Counted from the first letter of the stretch, positions 39,275-48,820 are shown. The stretch: DNA of 64,000 nucleotides from Arcobacter sp. (GCA_002869535.1 PKUK01000009.1:186001-250000); one strand, 5' to 3'. Program-made: numbers and translations. The notes: generated by a model from the letters alone, not told the origin.

Positions 39275-40002
39275 CATCTATTCATCAACCACCCTACTTA
39301 AGTTGGTTTGGACTACTTGACAAAATTATTAAGTCAGATATCTTTATTATAATGGATGATGTACAATTTAATAGGCGTGCTTTTCAACATAGAACTTTAT
39401 ATTCAAATCCCTCAGGAAAGCCTTCTTATTTAACTCTTTCTGTAGATGCAAAAAATCATCAACTCGATAATTTACTAATTAATGAAGTTAAAGTAAATAA
39501 TATTGAAATAATAAAAAAACACTACGAAATAATCTTAAATCGGTATGGAAAATTCAAAAGCTTTCAAAAATATAAAGAAGAAGTAGAATATATATTCAAT
39601 CAAAAGTATACTCATCTTTTAGAAATTAATCTTAAAATTTTAAATTTCATGTTAAAAGTGTTCAGTATAAATACTCAAATAATATATGCATCTGAATTTA
39701 ATACTCAATTAATTAAGTCAGACCGAATACTTGATTTAGTTAAAGCTTCAGGTTGTACCACTTATTTATCTGGAGTAGGAGCAAAAAATTATATGAATGA
39801 AGAGGATTTCAAAAATAATAATATTCAATTAAATTATCAAGATTTTTATCATATTCAATTTGATCAAAAAACAAAAAAAGACTTTCAAGATGGATGTTTT
39901 GCATTGGAGTTGCCATTTATTCATGAAGACTATATGGAACAACTATATACACATTATGAAAATATTAATCAACTTAATCAACTTAAAAGTATCAAATTTT
40001 AA
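39265..40002 (+). CDS. WbqC-family protein
   Basis: A 245-residue member of the WbqC family, found in polysaccharide loci, recognisable from the opening IHQPPYLSWFGLLDKI, the DDVQFNRRAFQHRT segment and the YLSGVGAKNYM segment. The biochemical role is not settled. Being translationally coupled to legI (10-base overlap) and followed by legG suggests a part in nonulosonic acid decoration. No membrane segment or signal peptide. Confidence 0.85.
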   Translation: MEIASIHQPPYLSWFGLLDKIIKSDIFIIMDDVQFNRRAFQHRTLYSNPSGKPSYLTLSVDAKNHQLDNLLINEVKVNNIEIIKKHYEIILNRYGKFKSFQKYKEEVEYIFNQKYTHLLEINLKILNFMLKVFSINTQIIYASEFNTQLIKSDRILDLVKASGCTTYLSGVGAKNYMNEEDFKNNNIQLNYQDFYHIQFDQKTKKDFQDGCFALELPFIHEDYMEQLYTHYENINQLNQLKSIKF

Positions 40003-40011
40003 AGGTAACTA

Positions 40012-41157
40012 ATGAAAATACTAGCTTTCAGTTCAATTAGATCAGATTATGACTTACTTTCTCCACTATATAAACTTTTAAACAATGATTCTTCCATAAA
40101 TTTTAAACTATTATTATCAGGATCACATTTATCGACTGCTTGTGGATATACAAAAAAATACATTATTGATGATGGTTTTAAAATATTAGCCTCAATTGAA
40201 ACTCTTATAAATTCTGATAGCAATAAATCACGTTTAAAAACTACTAGCTTACTTTTACAAAATAGTATTGATATAATAGATGAATTTAGTCCAGATTTAC
40301 TACTTTATGCTGGAGATAGAGAAGACGTAATCATTTATTCTTTAATAAGCCAGTTTTTACATATTCCAAGTATACATTTTTATGGTGGTGATCATGAAGA
40401 AGATGGTCACCAAGACACATATATAAGACATGCAACCTCTAAACTATCCACATATCATTTTGTTTCAACGAAAGAGCATAGAAATAGGCTATTAGCTTTA
40501 GGTGAGCCGTCATATAGAATACAAAATATTGGAAGTATTAGCTTAGACAAGTTCTTTGACTTTAATCTTTTGGATATTAAAAGTAGTTTTAATCTTTCTT
40601 TCCTGTCAAATTTTGCTCTAGTAATTTTTCATCCCATAGAAGGTGAAAATTCGGGTGAGATATTTAACAATATTCTTAAAGTTTTAGAATCAAAAAATAT
40701 ATTTTCTTTTATCAGTTATCCAAATACAGATCCTGGATATGAAAAAATTATTCAAATCATTGAAAATAATAAAGAAAACAAACAGTTTATTTTTTACAAA
40801 AATCTACCTAGAAACCTATTCTTAACTTTATTTAAAAAATGTGATTTTATTATTGGTAATTCCTCTGCAGGTATATATGAAGCAGCAACTATAAAAAAAG
40901 CAGCTATAAATGTTGGGAAACGACAAAAAAATAGACTTACTGTTAAAAATGTAATTTTTTCTGATATAAATATAGATAATATTTCAAACTCTATTGAGAC
41001 CATTTTTTCTGAAAAGTTTCAAGATAGCCTAAAAACAGTACAAAATCCATATGGTGATGGTAAGAGTGCACAAAAAGCATATAAGTTAATCAAAACGTTA
41101 GATTTTAAAAAAAATCTTATTAAATTTGAAGACCCACTAAAGGTAGCCCATGAATAA
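40012..41157 (+). CDS. legG: Hydrolysing sugar-nucleotide 2-epimerase (NeuC-like), legionaminic acid pathway
   Basis: Releases the nucleotide and inverts C2, giving the substrate of LegI. The 381-residue GT-B-fold protein has YAGDREDVIIY and GGDHEEDGHQD in the middle, FHPIEGENSGE, and the C-terminal GNSSAGIYEAATIKKAAINVGKRQ, all of the UDP-N-acetylglucosamine 2-epimerase NeuC type. It is 8 bases coupled to the deacetylase gene downstream. AAAGGTAAC is the ribosome site. Confidence 0.9.
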   Translation: MKILAFSSIRSDYDLLSPLYKLLNNDSSINFKLLLSGSHLSTACGYTKKYIIDDGFKILASIETLINSDSNKSRLKTTSLLLQNSIDIIDEFSPDLLLYAGDREDVIIYSLISQFLHIPSIHFYGGDHEEDGHQDTYIRHATSKLSTYHFVSTKEHRNRLLALGEPSYRIQNIGSISLDKFFDFNLLDIKSSFNLSFLSNFALVIFHPIEGENSGEIFNNILKVLESKNIFSFISYPNTDPGYEKIIQIIENNKENKQFIFYKNLPRNLFLTLFKKCDFIIGNSSAGIYEAATIKKAAINVGKRQKNRLTVKNVIFSDINIDNISNSIETIFSEKFQDSLKTVQNPYGDGKSAQKAYKLIKTLDFKKNLIKFEDPLKVAHE

Positions 41158-41806
41158 AGTTCTTGTAATAGCTGTTCACCCCGATGATGAAACATTAGGT
41201 TGTGGAGGTACACTTTTAAAATATAAAGCAAATGGAGATGAAATACATTGGCTTATATGTACAACTATTGATAATAAAGATGCATATTATGATAAAAGAG
41301 AAAATGAAATAAAAACTGTAAGTAAATTATATAATTTTAATAGTGTTCATAATTTAAGATTTAAAACAATGAAAGTTGATGGATATAGTACCAGTGAACT
41401 GATTGAGCAAATATCAAAAATTATAAATAAAGTCAAACCAAATATTATTTATTTACCTTTTCAGAATGATGTTCACAGTGACCATAGAATAATTTTTAAC
41501 GCTGCATTCAGCTGTACTAAAACATTTAGGTATCCATTTATCAAAAAAGTTTATATGATGGAAACATTAAGTGAGACAGAGTTTGCAAATGGAGATGCTT
41601 CTCAATCATTTAAAGCAAATGTTTTTGTTGATATTAGTGATTATTTTAAAAAGAAATGTGAAATTATAAAAGTTTTTCAAACAGAATTGGCTGAGCACCC
41701 TTTTCCCAGAAGTATAAAAACAATTGAAGCTCTTGCAATACTTAGGGGCTCTAGTGCAAACTGTACTTATGCTGAAAGTTTTGTTCTTTTAAAAGAAATT
41801 AATTAA
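41150..41806 (+). CDS. PIG-L/LmbE-family deacetylase
   Basis: A zinc-dependent N-deacetylase, 218 residues. The metal site is HPDDE (10-14) with HSDH (109-112). Family members deacetylate GlcNAc derivatives. In the middle of a legionaminic acid cluster it could remove an N-acetyl group so that a different acyl or amidino group can be placed; this is inference. The start overlaps legG by 8 bases. A short inverted repeat lies after its stop (AATTAATTAATTTC region). Confidence 0.85.
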   Translation: MNKVLVIAVHPDDETLGCGGTLLKYKANGDEIHWLICTTIDNKDAYYDKRENEIKTVSKLYNFNSVHNLRFKTMKVDGYSTSELIEQISKIINKVKPNIIYLPFQNDVHSDHRIIFNAAFSCTKTFRYPFIKKVYMMETLSETEFANGDASQSFKANVFVDISDYFKKKCEIIKVFQTELAEHPFPRSIKTIEALAILRGSSANCTYAESFVLLKEIN

Positions 41807-41879
41807 TAATAATTAATTAATTTCTTTTAAGTACTATAAGATAGAGTTCAATTTAATAAAGATAAGAAGAAAGGTCATT

Positions 41880-42974
41880 ATGAAAGATATTATAACAAAA
41901 GAAGAAATGAAAGAGTACATGAATACATTTGAGGGTATGCCAGATAGATTAATGAAATATATGGAGATACTATCATATGGAAAAGATGCTAGTCCATATT
42001 GTTATCAAGATACAATGTCTTTTAGACGAGTAGCTATAGCCATTACCACTTTTTGTAACTTAACTTGTACTTGGTGTTATCGATTTGATTCAAAATATAA
42101 GAAAATTTTAGATAAACATATGAAAATAGAGACTCTACAAAAAATCATTGATAATACAAAAGGAAATTTTAGACTTACTCACCTAGCAGGTTTAGGTGAG
42201 CCTCTTATGTATCCTCACTTAGAAGAAGCGATTAAAATAGTAAAAAGAAAATCTAAACATGTTAAAATTACAACTAATGGCTCTTTAATTACAAAAGATG
42301 ATGTTAATAGACTAAGTAAAGCAGGATTGACCCATATTGAATTTAGTATTGATGGATTTACTTTTGAAGATCAATTAAAATTTAGAGGGGCCGATTTAAA
42401 TAAAATGGTTGAAATGATAGAATATATTTCTAATCACACAAATTTACATTTACAAATTAATTCTGTAGTAAATAAACAAAATTATAATTCTTTATTTAAT
42501 TTAGTAAATATATTGAAAAATGCAAAAAATATTAAAATTATTCATACCATACCACTCTTTGTAACAGAACAAATGATAAAAGACGGAGAGAATAATGTAG
42601 TTGATAATGAGGAATATCAAAAATTATTAGTTAAAATAGAAACTGACATTCAAACCCTAGACTTAAAATGGGAACTTTCACCTACAAGTATTGGTGTAGG
42701 TATGGATCCAATAATTGAAATAAAAAAAAGACAAAAAATATGCTTTACTTGTTTTGAAGATCCATATATTGACGTTGAAGGAAGGTTAACTGTTTGTGGA
42801 AGAAGGGAATTTCATCCTATTGCTGATGCTACAAAAGGATTAGAAGTAGCTATGAATGAAAAAAAAGCAATAGGCTTTAGGAAAAATATGTTGGCAGGGA
42901 AATATGATAGTTTTTGTTCAAGATTATGTTATCTTCCTGATAAAAATATTGAATATAATCCTGATGAATTATAA
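41880..42974 (+). CDS. Radical SAM enzyme with C-terminal SPASM-like cysteines
   Basis: A 364-residue radical SAM protein. The 4Fe-4S triad is CNLTCTWC (Cys59, Cys63, Cys66), followed by GLGEPLMYPHLEEA and TTNGSLI. Extra cysteines near the C-terminus (KICFTCFEDPYIDVEGRLTVC and SFCSRLCY) point to auxiliary clusters of SPASM/Twitch type. The substrate is unknown. It lies in the sugar cluster between the PIG-L deacetylase and a methyltransferase, so an unusual carbon-centred modification of the nonulosonic acid is a reasonable guess. AAGAAAGG is the ribosome site. Confidence 0.88.
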   Translation: MKDIITKEEMKEYMNTFEGMPDRLMKYMEILSYGKDASPYCYQDTMSFRRVAIAITTFCNLTCTWCYRFDSKYKKILDKHMKIETLQKIIDNTKGNFRLTHLAGLGEPLMYPHLEEAIKIVKRKSKHVKITTNGSLITKDDVNRLSKAGLTHIEFSIDGFTFEDQLKFRGADLNKMVEMIEYISNHTNLHLQINSVVNKQNYNSLFNLVNILKNAKNIKIIHTIPLFVTEQMIKDGENNVVDNEEYQKLLVKIETDIQTLDLKWELSPTSIGVGMDPIIEIKKRQKICFTCFEDPYIDVEGRLTVCGRREFHPIADATKGLEVAMNEKKAIGFRKNMLAGKYDSFCSRLCYLPDKNIEYNPDEL

Positions 42975-43027
42975 TAATAACTTAAATATTTTACGATATA
43001 ATTTAATACTAAAAATGTAGGAGAGTT

Positions 43028-44020
43028 ATGACAATAAAAGAAGCAGACATAAGACCTACAATATTAATTAATTACAATAGAGAAGTTTTATTTTATGAAG
43101 ATATTGAAATTTTCCATAAAAAATTTCACAATAAACTTAAATATATTGATAACTGTATTGCTTGTGATTCAAACTTAGTCTATAATAGTTTTACAAAAGA
43201 TGGCTTTACTTTTCAAAAGTGTCCTCAGTGCAATACACTTTTTGTTAATCCTAGACCAGATGAATCACAACTTAAATGGTGGTATTCAAACTCAAAACAT
43301 GCACAACATTCTAATGAAATTCTTCAAAACACAGAAAGTAAACGTATTGAATTATATGAAACACGAATTAAAAACTTTTTAAATAGAGTCCCAACGCATA
43401 TAAATAAAATTCTAGAATTTGGATGTGGTAATGGCATTTCCTTACAGCTTTTAAAAAAAATAAATCCAAAATTAAATCTTTTAGGGATAGATTTAACTCC
43501 TGCATCTGTTGAATCTTGTAAAGAAAAAGGTATACCTTGTAAACTAGCAGATATTAATGACTTTGCTCTCGATAACAACCTTTCTTATGATGCCGTTGTT
43601 TCATTTGAAGTAATTGAACATCTAGTTAATCCTGAATTTGTTTTAAATAGTATAAATACTATTTTAAAAAAAGATGGTTTTGTCTATATGTCAATGCCTA
43701 ACTATCACTCCTATGACTTTTTGGAAATTGGAGAAGGATATAGAAATTTATTTGCACCTGGACATTTAAATTATTTTAATCCAGATTCAATAAAATTACT
43801 TTTGAAACGTTGTGGATTTGAAGATATTCAAGTTTTTTGTGATGGTGTTTTAGATACATCTATTGTTAAAAATTACAATTATATGAAAAAAATAAAATTA
43901 TCACCTTTTTGGGAAAATATCTACAATAATGAAAATGAATCCTTTTTAAATGAATTTCAAAAGCTTCTCTCTAAATATAATTTGTCTGGAAATATGACTG
44001 TTATTGCTAGGAAGAAGTGA
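43028..44020 (+). CDS. SAM-dependent methyltransferase with N-terminal zinc finger
   Basis: A 330-residue class I methyltransferase. The N-terminal C4 site is CIAC (43-46) and CPQC (65-68), then the SAM motif ILEFGCGNGISLQ (128-140), followed by SFEVIEHLVNPEF. The zinc-plus-methyltransferase layout is common in sugar methylation enzymes such as TylF/NovU relatives. It precedes legF by one base, so it belongs to the cluster. The target sugar is unknown. AGGAGAG precedes the ATG. Confidence 0.85.
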   Translation: MTIKEADIRPTILINYNREVLFYEDIEIFHKKFHNKLKYIDNCIACDSNLVYNSFTKDGFTFQKCPQCNTLFVNPRPDESQLKWWYSNSKHAQHSNEILQNTESKRIELYETRIKNFLNRVPTHINKILEFGCGNGISLQLLKKINPKLNLLGIDLTPASVESCKEKGIPCKLADINDFALDNNLSYDAVVSFEVIEHLVNPEFVLNSINTILKKDGFVYMSMPNYHSYDFLEIGEGYRNLFAPGHLNYFNPDSIKLLLKRCGFEDIQVFCDGVLDTSIVKNYNYMKKIKLSPFWENIYNNENESFLNEFQKLLSKYNLSGNMTVIARKK

Positions 44021-44021
44021 T

Positions 44022-44708
44022 ATGATTGCAATTATACCTGCCAGATCAGGTTCAAAAGGTCTAGCAAACAAAAACATTAAAAATTTACTTGGTAAACCAT
44101 TAATTGCTTATACAATTGAAGAGGCTTTAAAATCGAATTATATTACAGAAGTAATTATCTCTACAGATTGCAAAGAAATTGAAGATATTGCATTACAATA
44201 TGGAGCAAAAAGCTACTTTTTAAGACCTAAAAATCTTGCAACAGACAGTGCTAAAGTAATTGATACATATACATATACTATCGATAGGCTAAAAAAAGAA
44301 TATAACTTTGAAATTAATGCATTTGTAGTACTTCAAGTAACCTCACCTTTAAAAACGTCAAAAAACATTGATGAGGCGATTGAACTATTTAAAAATAAAA
44401 ATGCTGATTCTGTAGTAAGTTTTACCGAAGAAAGCCACCCAATTCAATGGAATAAGTATATTACTCTTGATAATAAGATTGAAGAAATTTTTCCAGAAAA
44501 AATCCAAAATAGACAAGATTTCAAGCCTTCATACTATCCAAATGGTTCAATTTATATTTATAAATATAGTATAATTCTAAATAAAACATATTATACAGAA
44601 AATTATTATGCATACATTATGCCAAGGAAACAGTCAATTGACATTGATACAATAGATGATTTTGAATATGTGGAATTCCTTATAAAAAAGGAAAATAACC
44701 ATGAATAA
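44022..44708 (+). CDS. legF: CMP-N,N'-diacetyllegionaminic acid synthase
   Basis: Activates legionaminic acid with CTP for transfer by Maf. The 228-residue acylneuraminate cytidylyltransferase has IIPARSGSKGLANKN, LQVTSPLKTSKNIDEAI, and SVVSFTEE, with a C-terminal IDIDTIDDFEYVE. The ATG at 44022 is chosen because AGGAAG lies upstream and the product begins at the family signature; an in-frame TTG six codons earlier is inside the methyltransferase gene. It overlaps ptmE by 8 bases. Confidence 0.92.
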   Translation: MIAIIPARSGSKGLANKNIKNLLGKPLIAYTIEEALKSNYITEVIISTDCKEIEDIALQYGAKSYFLRPKNLATDSAKVIDTYTYTIDRLKKEYNFEINAFVVLQVTSPLKTSKNIDEAIELFKNKNADSVVSFTEESHPIQWNKYITLDNKIEEIFPEKIQNRQDFKPSYYPNGSIYIYKYSIILNKTYYTENYYAYIMPRKQSIDIDTIDDFEYVEFLIKKENNHE

Positions 44709-45726
44709 ACTAGTACTACAGGATAATACTAATATTCAAGATGCCATTTCTCTTTTAGATAAAAATGGAAAAGGGGCTTTAGCTGTTGTAGATTTAGACA
44801 ATCAATTAATTGGCTTAATTACAGATGGTGATATAAGAAAAGCATTTTTAAATAATAACTTTAATTTAAATTCAATCATAAACAACAATCCACATAAAAT
44901 GTCTATTTCGTCTTCAAAATCACAAATTGTAGCACAACTAAAAAAAATTCATAGACGACATATGCCACTTGTAAATAACAATAATGAATTTGAAAAACTT
45001 TATTCATTAGATGAAGAAGAATTTAATTTAAAATCAAATTGGGTTGTTATTATGGCAGGAGGATTAGGTAAAAGATTAAAAGAGCTAACTAAAGATACAC
45101 CTAAACCTATGCTTAAAATTGGTAAAAAACCTATTTTAGAACATATTGTTGAACAATTTATTTCTTTTGGTTTTACAAAATTTATTTTATGTGTAAACTA
45201 TAAATCTGAACTTATAAAAAATCATTTTAAAAATGGCGAAGAATTTGGTGTTGAAATAGTTTACATTGAAGAAAAAACAAAATTAGGTACAGGTGGGGCA
45301 CTTAGTTTGTTAAATATGCAGATAAAAGACCCATTTTTTATTATCAATGGAGATATTTTAACAAATATTAATTTTAATGATTTATTAAATTATCATAATA
45401 AAAATAATTCTGATGCAACTATGTGCATAAAAAAAGACTTATTCCAAATCCCATATGGAGTCGTTGAAAAGAGCTCAGATAATATATTTCTAAATTTAGT
45501 AGAAAAGCCACAATATACTATCTTTTTTAATGCAGGAGTATATATATTAAACCCAGAAACAATATCTTTTATACCTCATAATGTTTATTTTGATTTGCCT
45601 AATTTATTTCAAATTTTAAATAAAAATCAAAAAAAATGTATTACATATGAAATTGAAGATTATTGGATAGATATTGGGAAAAAAGAAGATTATTTAAAAG
45701 CTAATGAATTTATTTCAAGTTTATAA
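44701..45726 (+). CDS. ptmE: Glucosamine-1-phosphate guanylyltransferase with CBS pair (PtmE-like)
   Basis: Provides the GDP-activated amino sugar that starts legionaminic acid synthesis. The 341-residue protein has two CBS segments (about 1-100, with ALAVVDLDNQLIGLITDGDI), then a nucleotidyltransferase (about 113-341) with VIMAGGLGKRLKELTKDTPKP and FIINGDIL. This CBS-transferase fusion is the known form of PtmE in Campylobacter jejuni. The CBS pair may sense a nucleotide. It is 8-base coupled to legF. The mutase and amidotransferase partners (PtmF, PtmA) are not in this window. Confidence 0.88.
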   Translation: MNKLVLQDNTNIQDAISLLDKNGKGALAVVDLDNQLIGLITDGDIRKAFLNNNFNLNSIINNNPHKMSISSSKSQIVAQLKKIHRRHMPLVNNNNEFEKLYSLDEEEFNLKSNWVVIMAGGLGKRLKELTKDTPKPMLKIGKKPILEHIVEQFISFGFTKFILCVNYKSELIKNHFKNGEEFGVEIVYIEEKTKLGTGGALSLLNMQIKDPFFIINGDILTNINFNDLLNYHNKNNSDATMCIKKDLFQIPYGVVEKSSDNIFLNLVEKPQYTIFFNAGVYILNPETISFIPHNVYFDLPNLFQILNKNQKKCITYEIEDYWIDIGKKEDYLKANEFISSL

Positions 45727-45740
45727 TTATTAGGAAGAAA

Positions 45741-47321
45741 ATGAAAATTGATGAATTATTCAAAAATATAAAGTTAAAAAACCAAAAAGATAAAAAGAAA
45801 GTTTTATTTGCCCATACTTTTGGAATATACGAACCTTGTTACATACATGATAGACTTCTCGCCTACTCTTTATATAAAAAAGGTTTTAATATTTTTGGAA
45901 CTTTTTGCGATGGATTACAAACAATAGAGTGTAATATATATGGAGGAATATGGGGAGGTAAAGAGAATTTTAATAATAACTGTCAGAATTGTCAAAAAAA
46001 ATCTTTTAACTTGTGGAATTTTTTAGATGAAAATAATATTCTCACTTATTCAAAATATATATCTGAAAAAGAAGTTTCAGATATAAATGAAACTATTACA
46101 AATATTAAAAATGAACAGGAATGGACTAGCTATACTTTTGATAATGCCCCTTTAGGTAAATGGGCTACAGATATTCTTAAAAATATGAATATGGCTAGCG
46201 ATTATACTCAAATTGAGAATTATAATAAGTTAGGTATTATTCATTTAAAGAATTTATTATTATCATATAAAGCTTCTAGTAATATAATTCATGCACTTAA
46301 ACCAGATCGAATTATATCAAATGATAGTTTTTATGGGATGTGGGCTATGTGGGAACATTTGGCAAAAAAGAAAAAAATTCCATTTTACTCATCTTGGACA
46401 GCTACAACTAAAGGTAGGTGGAGCTATTCATACAATCAGTCATGTTGTAGTTTAGATTTTTCAAAACCTTGGAAGGAATACAGTAAAATACCATTATCAA
46501 TAAATGAAACAAAAAGAATACATAAATGGCTAGAAGATAGAATAAAGGGGGGAAACTTAATAATTGACACCGCATCATTATCTTCCTTTAAAGAAAAACA
46601 TTTCGATTTATCAAAAATAGACCCAAAAAAACCAATTGCCCTTTTATGTTCAAATGTATCATGGGATTTAGCTGCATTAAATAAAGAGATTTTTACAAAT
46701 GGCATGATGGACTGGGTATTAAAAACTATTGAATGGTTTAAAAACAATCCTCAATTTCAATTAATAATTAAACCTCACCCTGGAGAAGTACATCCTCAAA
46801 TACCTAGAACAGAGGAGTCAGTAGAATATGTAATACAAAAGCATTATAAAGATCTTCCTAAAAATGTATTTATTTTACCCGCTGATGTTTCTCTAACAGT
46901 ATATGATTTATTCAAAACTATAAAGGTTGGATTAATATATACTACATCTGTTGGTTTGGAAATGGCTGCTTCAAATATACCTGTAATTACAGCAGCAAAA
47001 TCTCATTATAGAGGCTTTGGTTTCACAAAAGATCCTTCTTCTATTAATGACTATTATTTATTGCTAGAAAAAAACTTAACAAATAAAAATAATTATGATG
47101 AAAGAGCACTTGATTTAGCCTATAAATTTATTAAATTTAACTTTTTTCACTATTATACAAATATTGAAATCTTTACTTTCAATTATAGACAAACTCCAGA
47201 AATTAAAATTAATAACTTAAAAGAACTAGAAAAGAAATTTGAAAACTTCAACTATATTGTTAATTGTATTAGTAATGCAAAACCAATATTAGATGAGACT
47301 ACTTGGCCAAAGGAAAGTTAA
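45741..47321 (+). CDS. Capsule-polysaccharide-biosynthesis-like GT-B protein
   Basis: A 526-residue soluble protein with a phosphate-sugar binding pattern in IIKPHPGEVHPQIP (about 345) and a C-terminal VGLIYTTSVGLEMAASNIPVI, which recall the capsule synthesis/export family (KpsC/KpsS-like) and related glycosyltransferases. The N-terminal 120 residues hold a cysteine cluster (NNNCQNCQKK). Exact activity is not known. It ends at a TAATG overlap with the FkbM gene, so it is part of the same transcript. Confidence 0.6.
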   Translation: MKIDELFKNIKLKNQKDKKKVLFAHTFGIYEPCYIHDRLLAYSLYKKGFNIFGTFCDGLQTIECNIYGGIWGGKENFNNNCQNCQKKSFNLWNFLDENNILTYSKYISEKEVSDINETITNIKNEQEWTSYTFDNAPLGKWATDILKNMNMASDYTQIENYNKLGIIHLKNLLLSYKASSNIIHALKPDRIISNDSFYGMWAMWEHLAKKKKIPFYSSWTATTKGRWSYSYNQSCCSLDFSKPWKEYSKIPLSINETKRIHKWLEDRIKGGNLIIDTASLSSFKEKHFDLSKIDPKKPIALLCSNVSWDLAALNKEIFTNGMMDWVLKTIEWFKNNPQFQLIIKPHPGEVHPQIPRTEESVEYVIQKHYKDLPKNVFILPADVSLTVYDLFKTIKVGLIYTTSVGLEMAASNIPVITAAKSHYRGFGFTKDPSSINDYYLLLEKNLTNKNNYDERALDLAYKFIKFNFFHYYTNIEIFTFNYRQTPEIKINNLKELEKKFENFNYIVNCISNAKPILDETTWPKES

Positions 47322-48127
47322 TGAACTATTTATTTACAACTAAAGACAAAAATCTTTATAAAATAGAACAATCATTAAAAATGCAAGAAAAAATCGTAAA
47401 ACAACACTCTAAAACTTTAAATACAGTGAAAATTACAACAAATGAAGTTTTTTGGCCTTCTAATATCTCAGATACTGCTCTACCCTGGCTTCATCATGAA
47501 ATATTTGATTCCTTTGAAGATAATCCCTCTTCCTATAATCATCCACGTATGGAAATTGATAAAGTAGATTGGATTATAGATGCTGGTTGTTGTGAAGGAT
47601 ATTTTTCATTATTTACATTTCAAAAGAATTCAAATTGTAAAGTTATTGCTTTTGAGCCATTAAAAGAAATGGAAGAAGCATTATTGTATACATTTTCAAA
47701 AGAATTAAAATCTAAAAATATGATTTTAATTAATAAAGCATTAGGTAAGGAGACTGGAAAACTAAAATTTTTTAGTGGAGATACACATTTATGTGACTCA
47801 AAAATTTGTTTAGATACTCAAAAAGATGATCATTCATATGATGTAGAGATTACAACAATTGATCTTGTAAGTAAACAACATAATATCAATAAAAATGGAA
47901 TGATAAAAATGGATATAGAAGGAGCAGAGATGGATGCATTATTAGGAGCAACAGAACTCTTGAAAACATATAAACCTAAATTAGCAATTGCAGTCTATCA
48001 TGAATATGAAAATGCCATGCTTTGTAAAGAAATTATATTAAAAGCTAATCCAACATATAATGTTGAGTTCAGAGGTGAATATAAATACTTTACTCCATCA
48101 AGACCATATATGATATTTGCTTATTAA
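47321..48127 (+). CDS. FkbM-family methyltransferase
   Basis: A 268-residue SAM-dependent O-methyltransferase of the FkbM family. It has the SAM motif DAGCCEGYFSLFTF and the signature KMDIEGAEMDALLGA, both typical. Methylation of a surface sugar is likely, but the acceptor is unknown. The ATG at 47321 overlaps the previous stop (TAATG) with AAAGGAAAG upstream; a TTG further upstream is within the preceding gene and is rejected. It is the last plus-strand gene before the inverted two-gene segment. Confidence 0.88.
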   Translation: MNYLFTTKDKNLYKIEQSLKMQEKIVKQHSKTLNTVKITTNEVFWPSNISDTALPWLHHEIFDSFEDNPSSYNHPRMEIDKVDWIIDAGCCEGYFSLFTFQKNSNCKVIAFEPLKEMEEALLYTFSKELKSKNMILINKALGKETGKLKFFSGDTHLCDSKICLDTQKDDHSYDVEITTIDLVSKQHNINKNGMIKMDIEGAEMDALLGATELLKTYKPKLAIAVYHEYENAMLCKEIILKANPTYNVEFRGEYKYFTPSRPYMIFAY

Positions 48128-48301
48128 TATAATTTCATCTATTCAAAAAATAAATGCATACTTGTAATAAACCCTATTAATACTTTTACAAATTTATCAA
48201 ATAAAATTTCAGATGATTTTTATATCCAAAAGATTTTCTAGATCAGTAATTTAACTTGTTTGAAATGTTACCAAGAACTCTAGATCTATAAACAGGAATT
48301 T

Positions 48302-48820
48302 TCAATTCTTTTTTAATAATTTCTTTATACTATTGAGTATTAACCCTGTATTTTTTATCCGTTCCTCTACTTTATTATTAGTTAAATGTAAATGTGGAGT
48401 TTTTGGTTGATCATAATCTAATGTAACTCCAACTACATTATCTTCTGTCCCACATAATGCTTTTGAATACAATTGTTTTTTGTCCCTTTTGACAAGTTCA
48501 TCCATATCTACATCTAAAAAAACTTCAATATAATTTGAGAATTTATTTCGATTTAATTCATGAATTTCATAAAACAAACTCATTGTTGCGCAAATTACAA
48601 TCATACCTTCTTTATCTAGCATATTGCACAAACCGTGAATTTGTCTAGCACCAACTCTTCTTTCTTCAATAGTGTAACCATATGAGTGATTTAAGGCTTC
48701 TCTAATAATATCTCCATCTAATAAAACTGTATTAGGATAATCTTCTTTAAGACTATTATACACCTCTCTACTTATTGTTGTTTTACCACTACCACTTAGA
48801 CCTGTTATCCATATTACCAT
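48302..48820 (-). CDS. CysC-like kinase (adenylylsulfate kinase family)
   Basis: A 172-residue P-loop kinase of the APS-kinase family. It has GLSGSGKTTISREVY (Walker A), LLDGDIIREALNHS and YTIEERRVGARQIHGLC. No ATP sulfurylase, sulfotransferase or cysH is in the window, so true sulfate activation is doubtful. In Campylobacter jejuni the related Cj1415 is a kinase for a cytidine diphosphoramidate in capsule modification, so a glycan-linked kinase is an alternative. It is on the minus strand within a plus-strand locus. Confidence 0.75.
   Translation of the reverse strand: MVIWITGLSGSGKTTISREVYNSLKEDYPNTVLLDGDIIREALNHSYGYTIEERRVGARQIHGLCNMLDKEGMIVICATMSLFYEIHELNRNKFSNYIEVFLDVDMDELVKRDKKQLYSKALCGTEDNVVGVTLDYDQPKTPHLHLTNNKVEERIKNTGLILNSIKKLLKKN

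Noticed and set aside
46547-46552. G6 tract as a phase-variation switch in the 45.7 kb gene
   Set aside because: Six G residues are too few for efficient slippage, and the frame is intact; no longer homopolymeric G or C tract was seen in the glycan locus.
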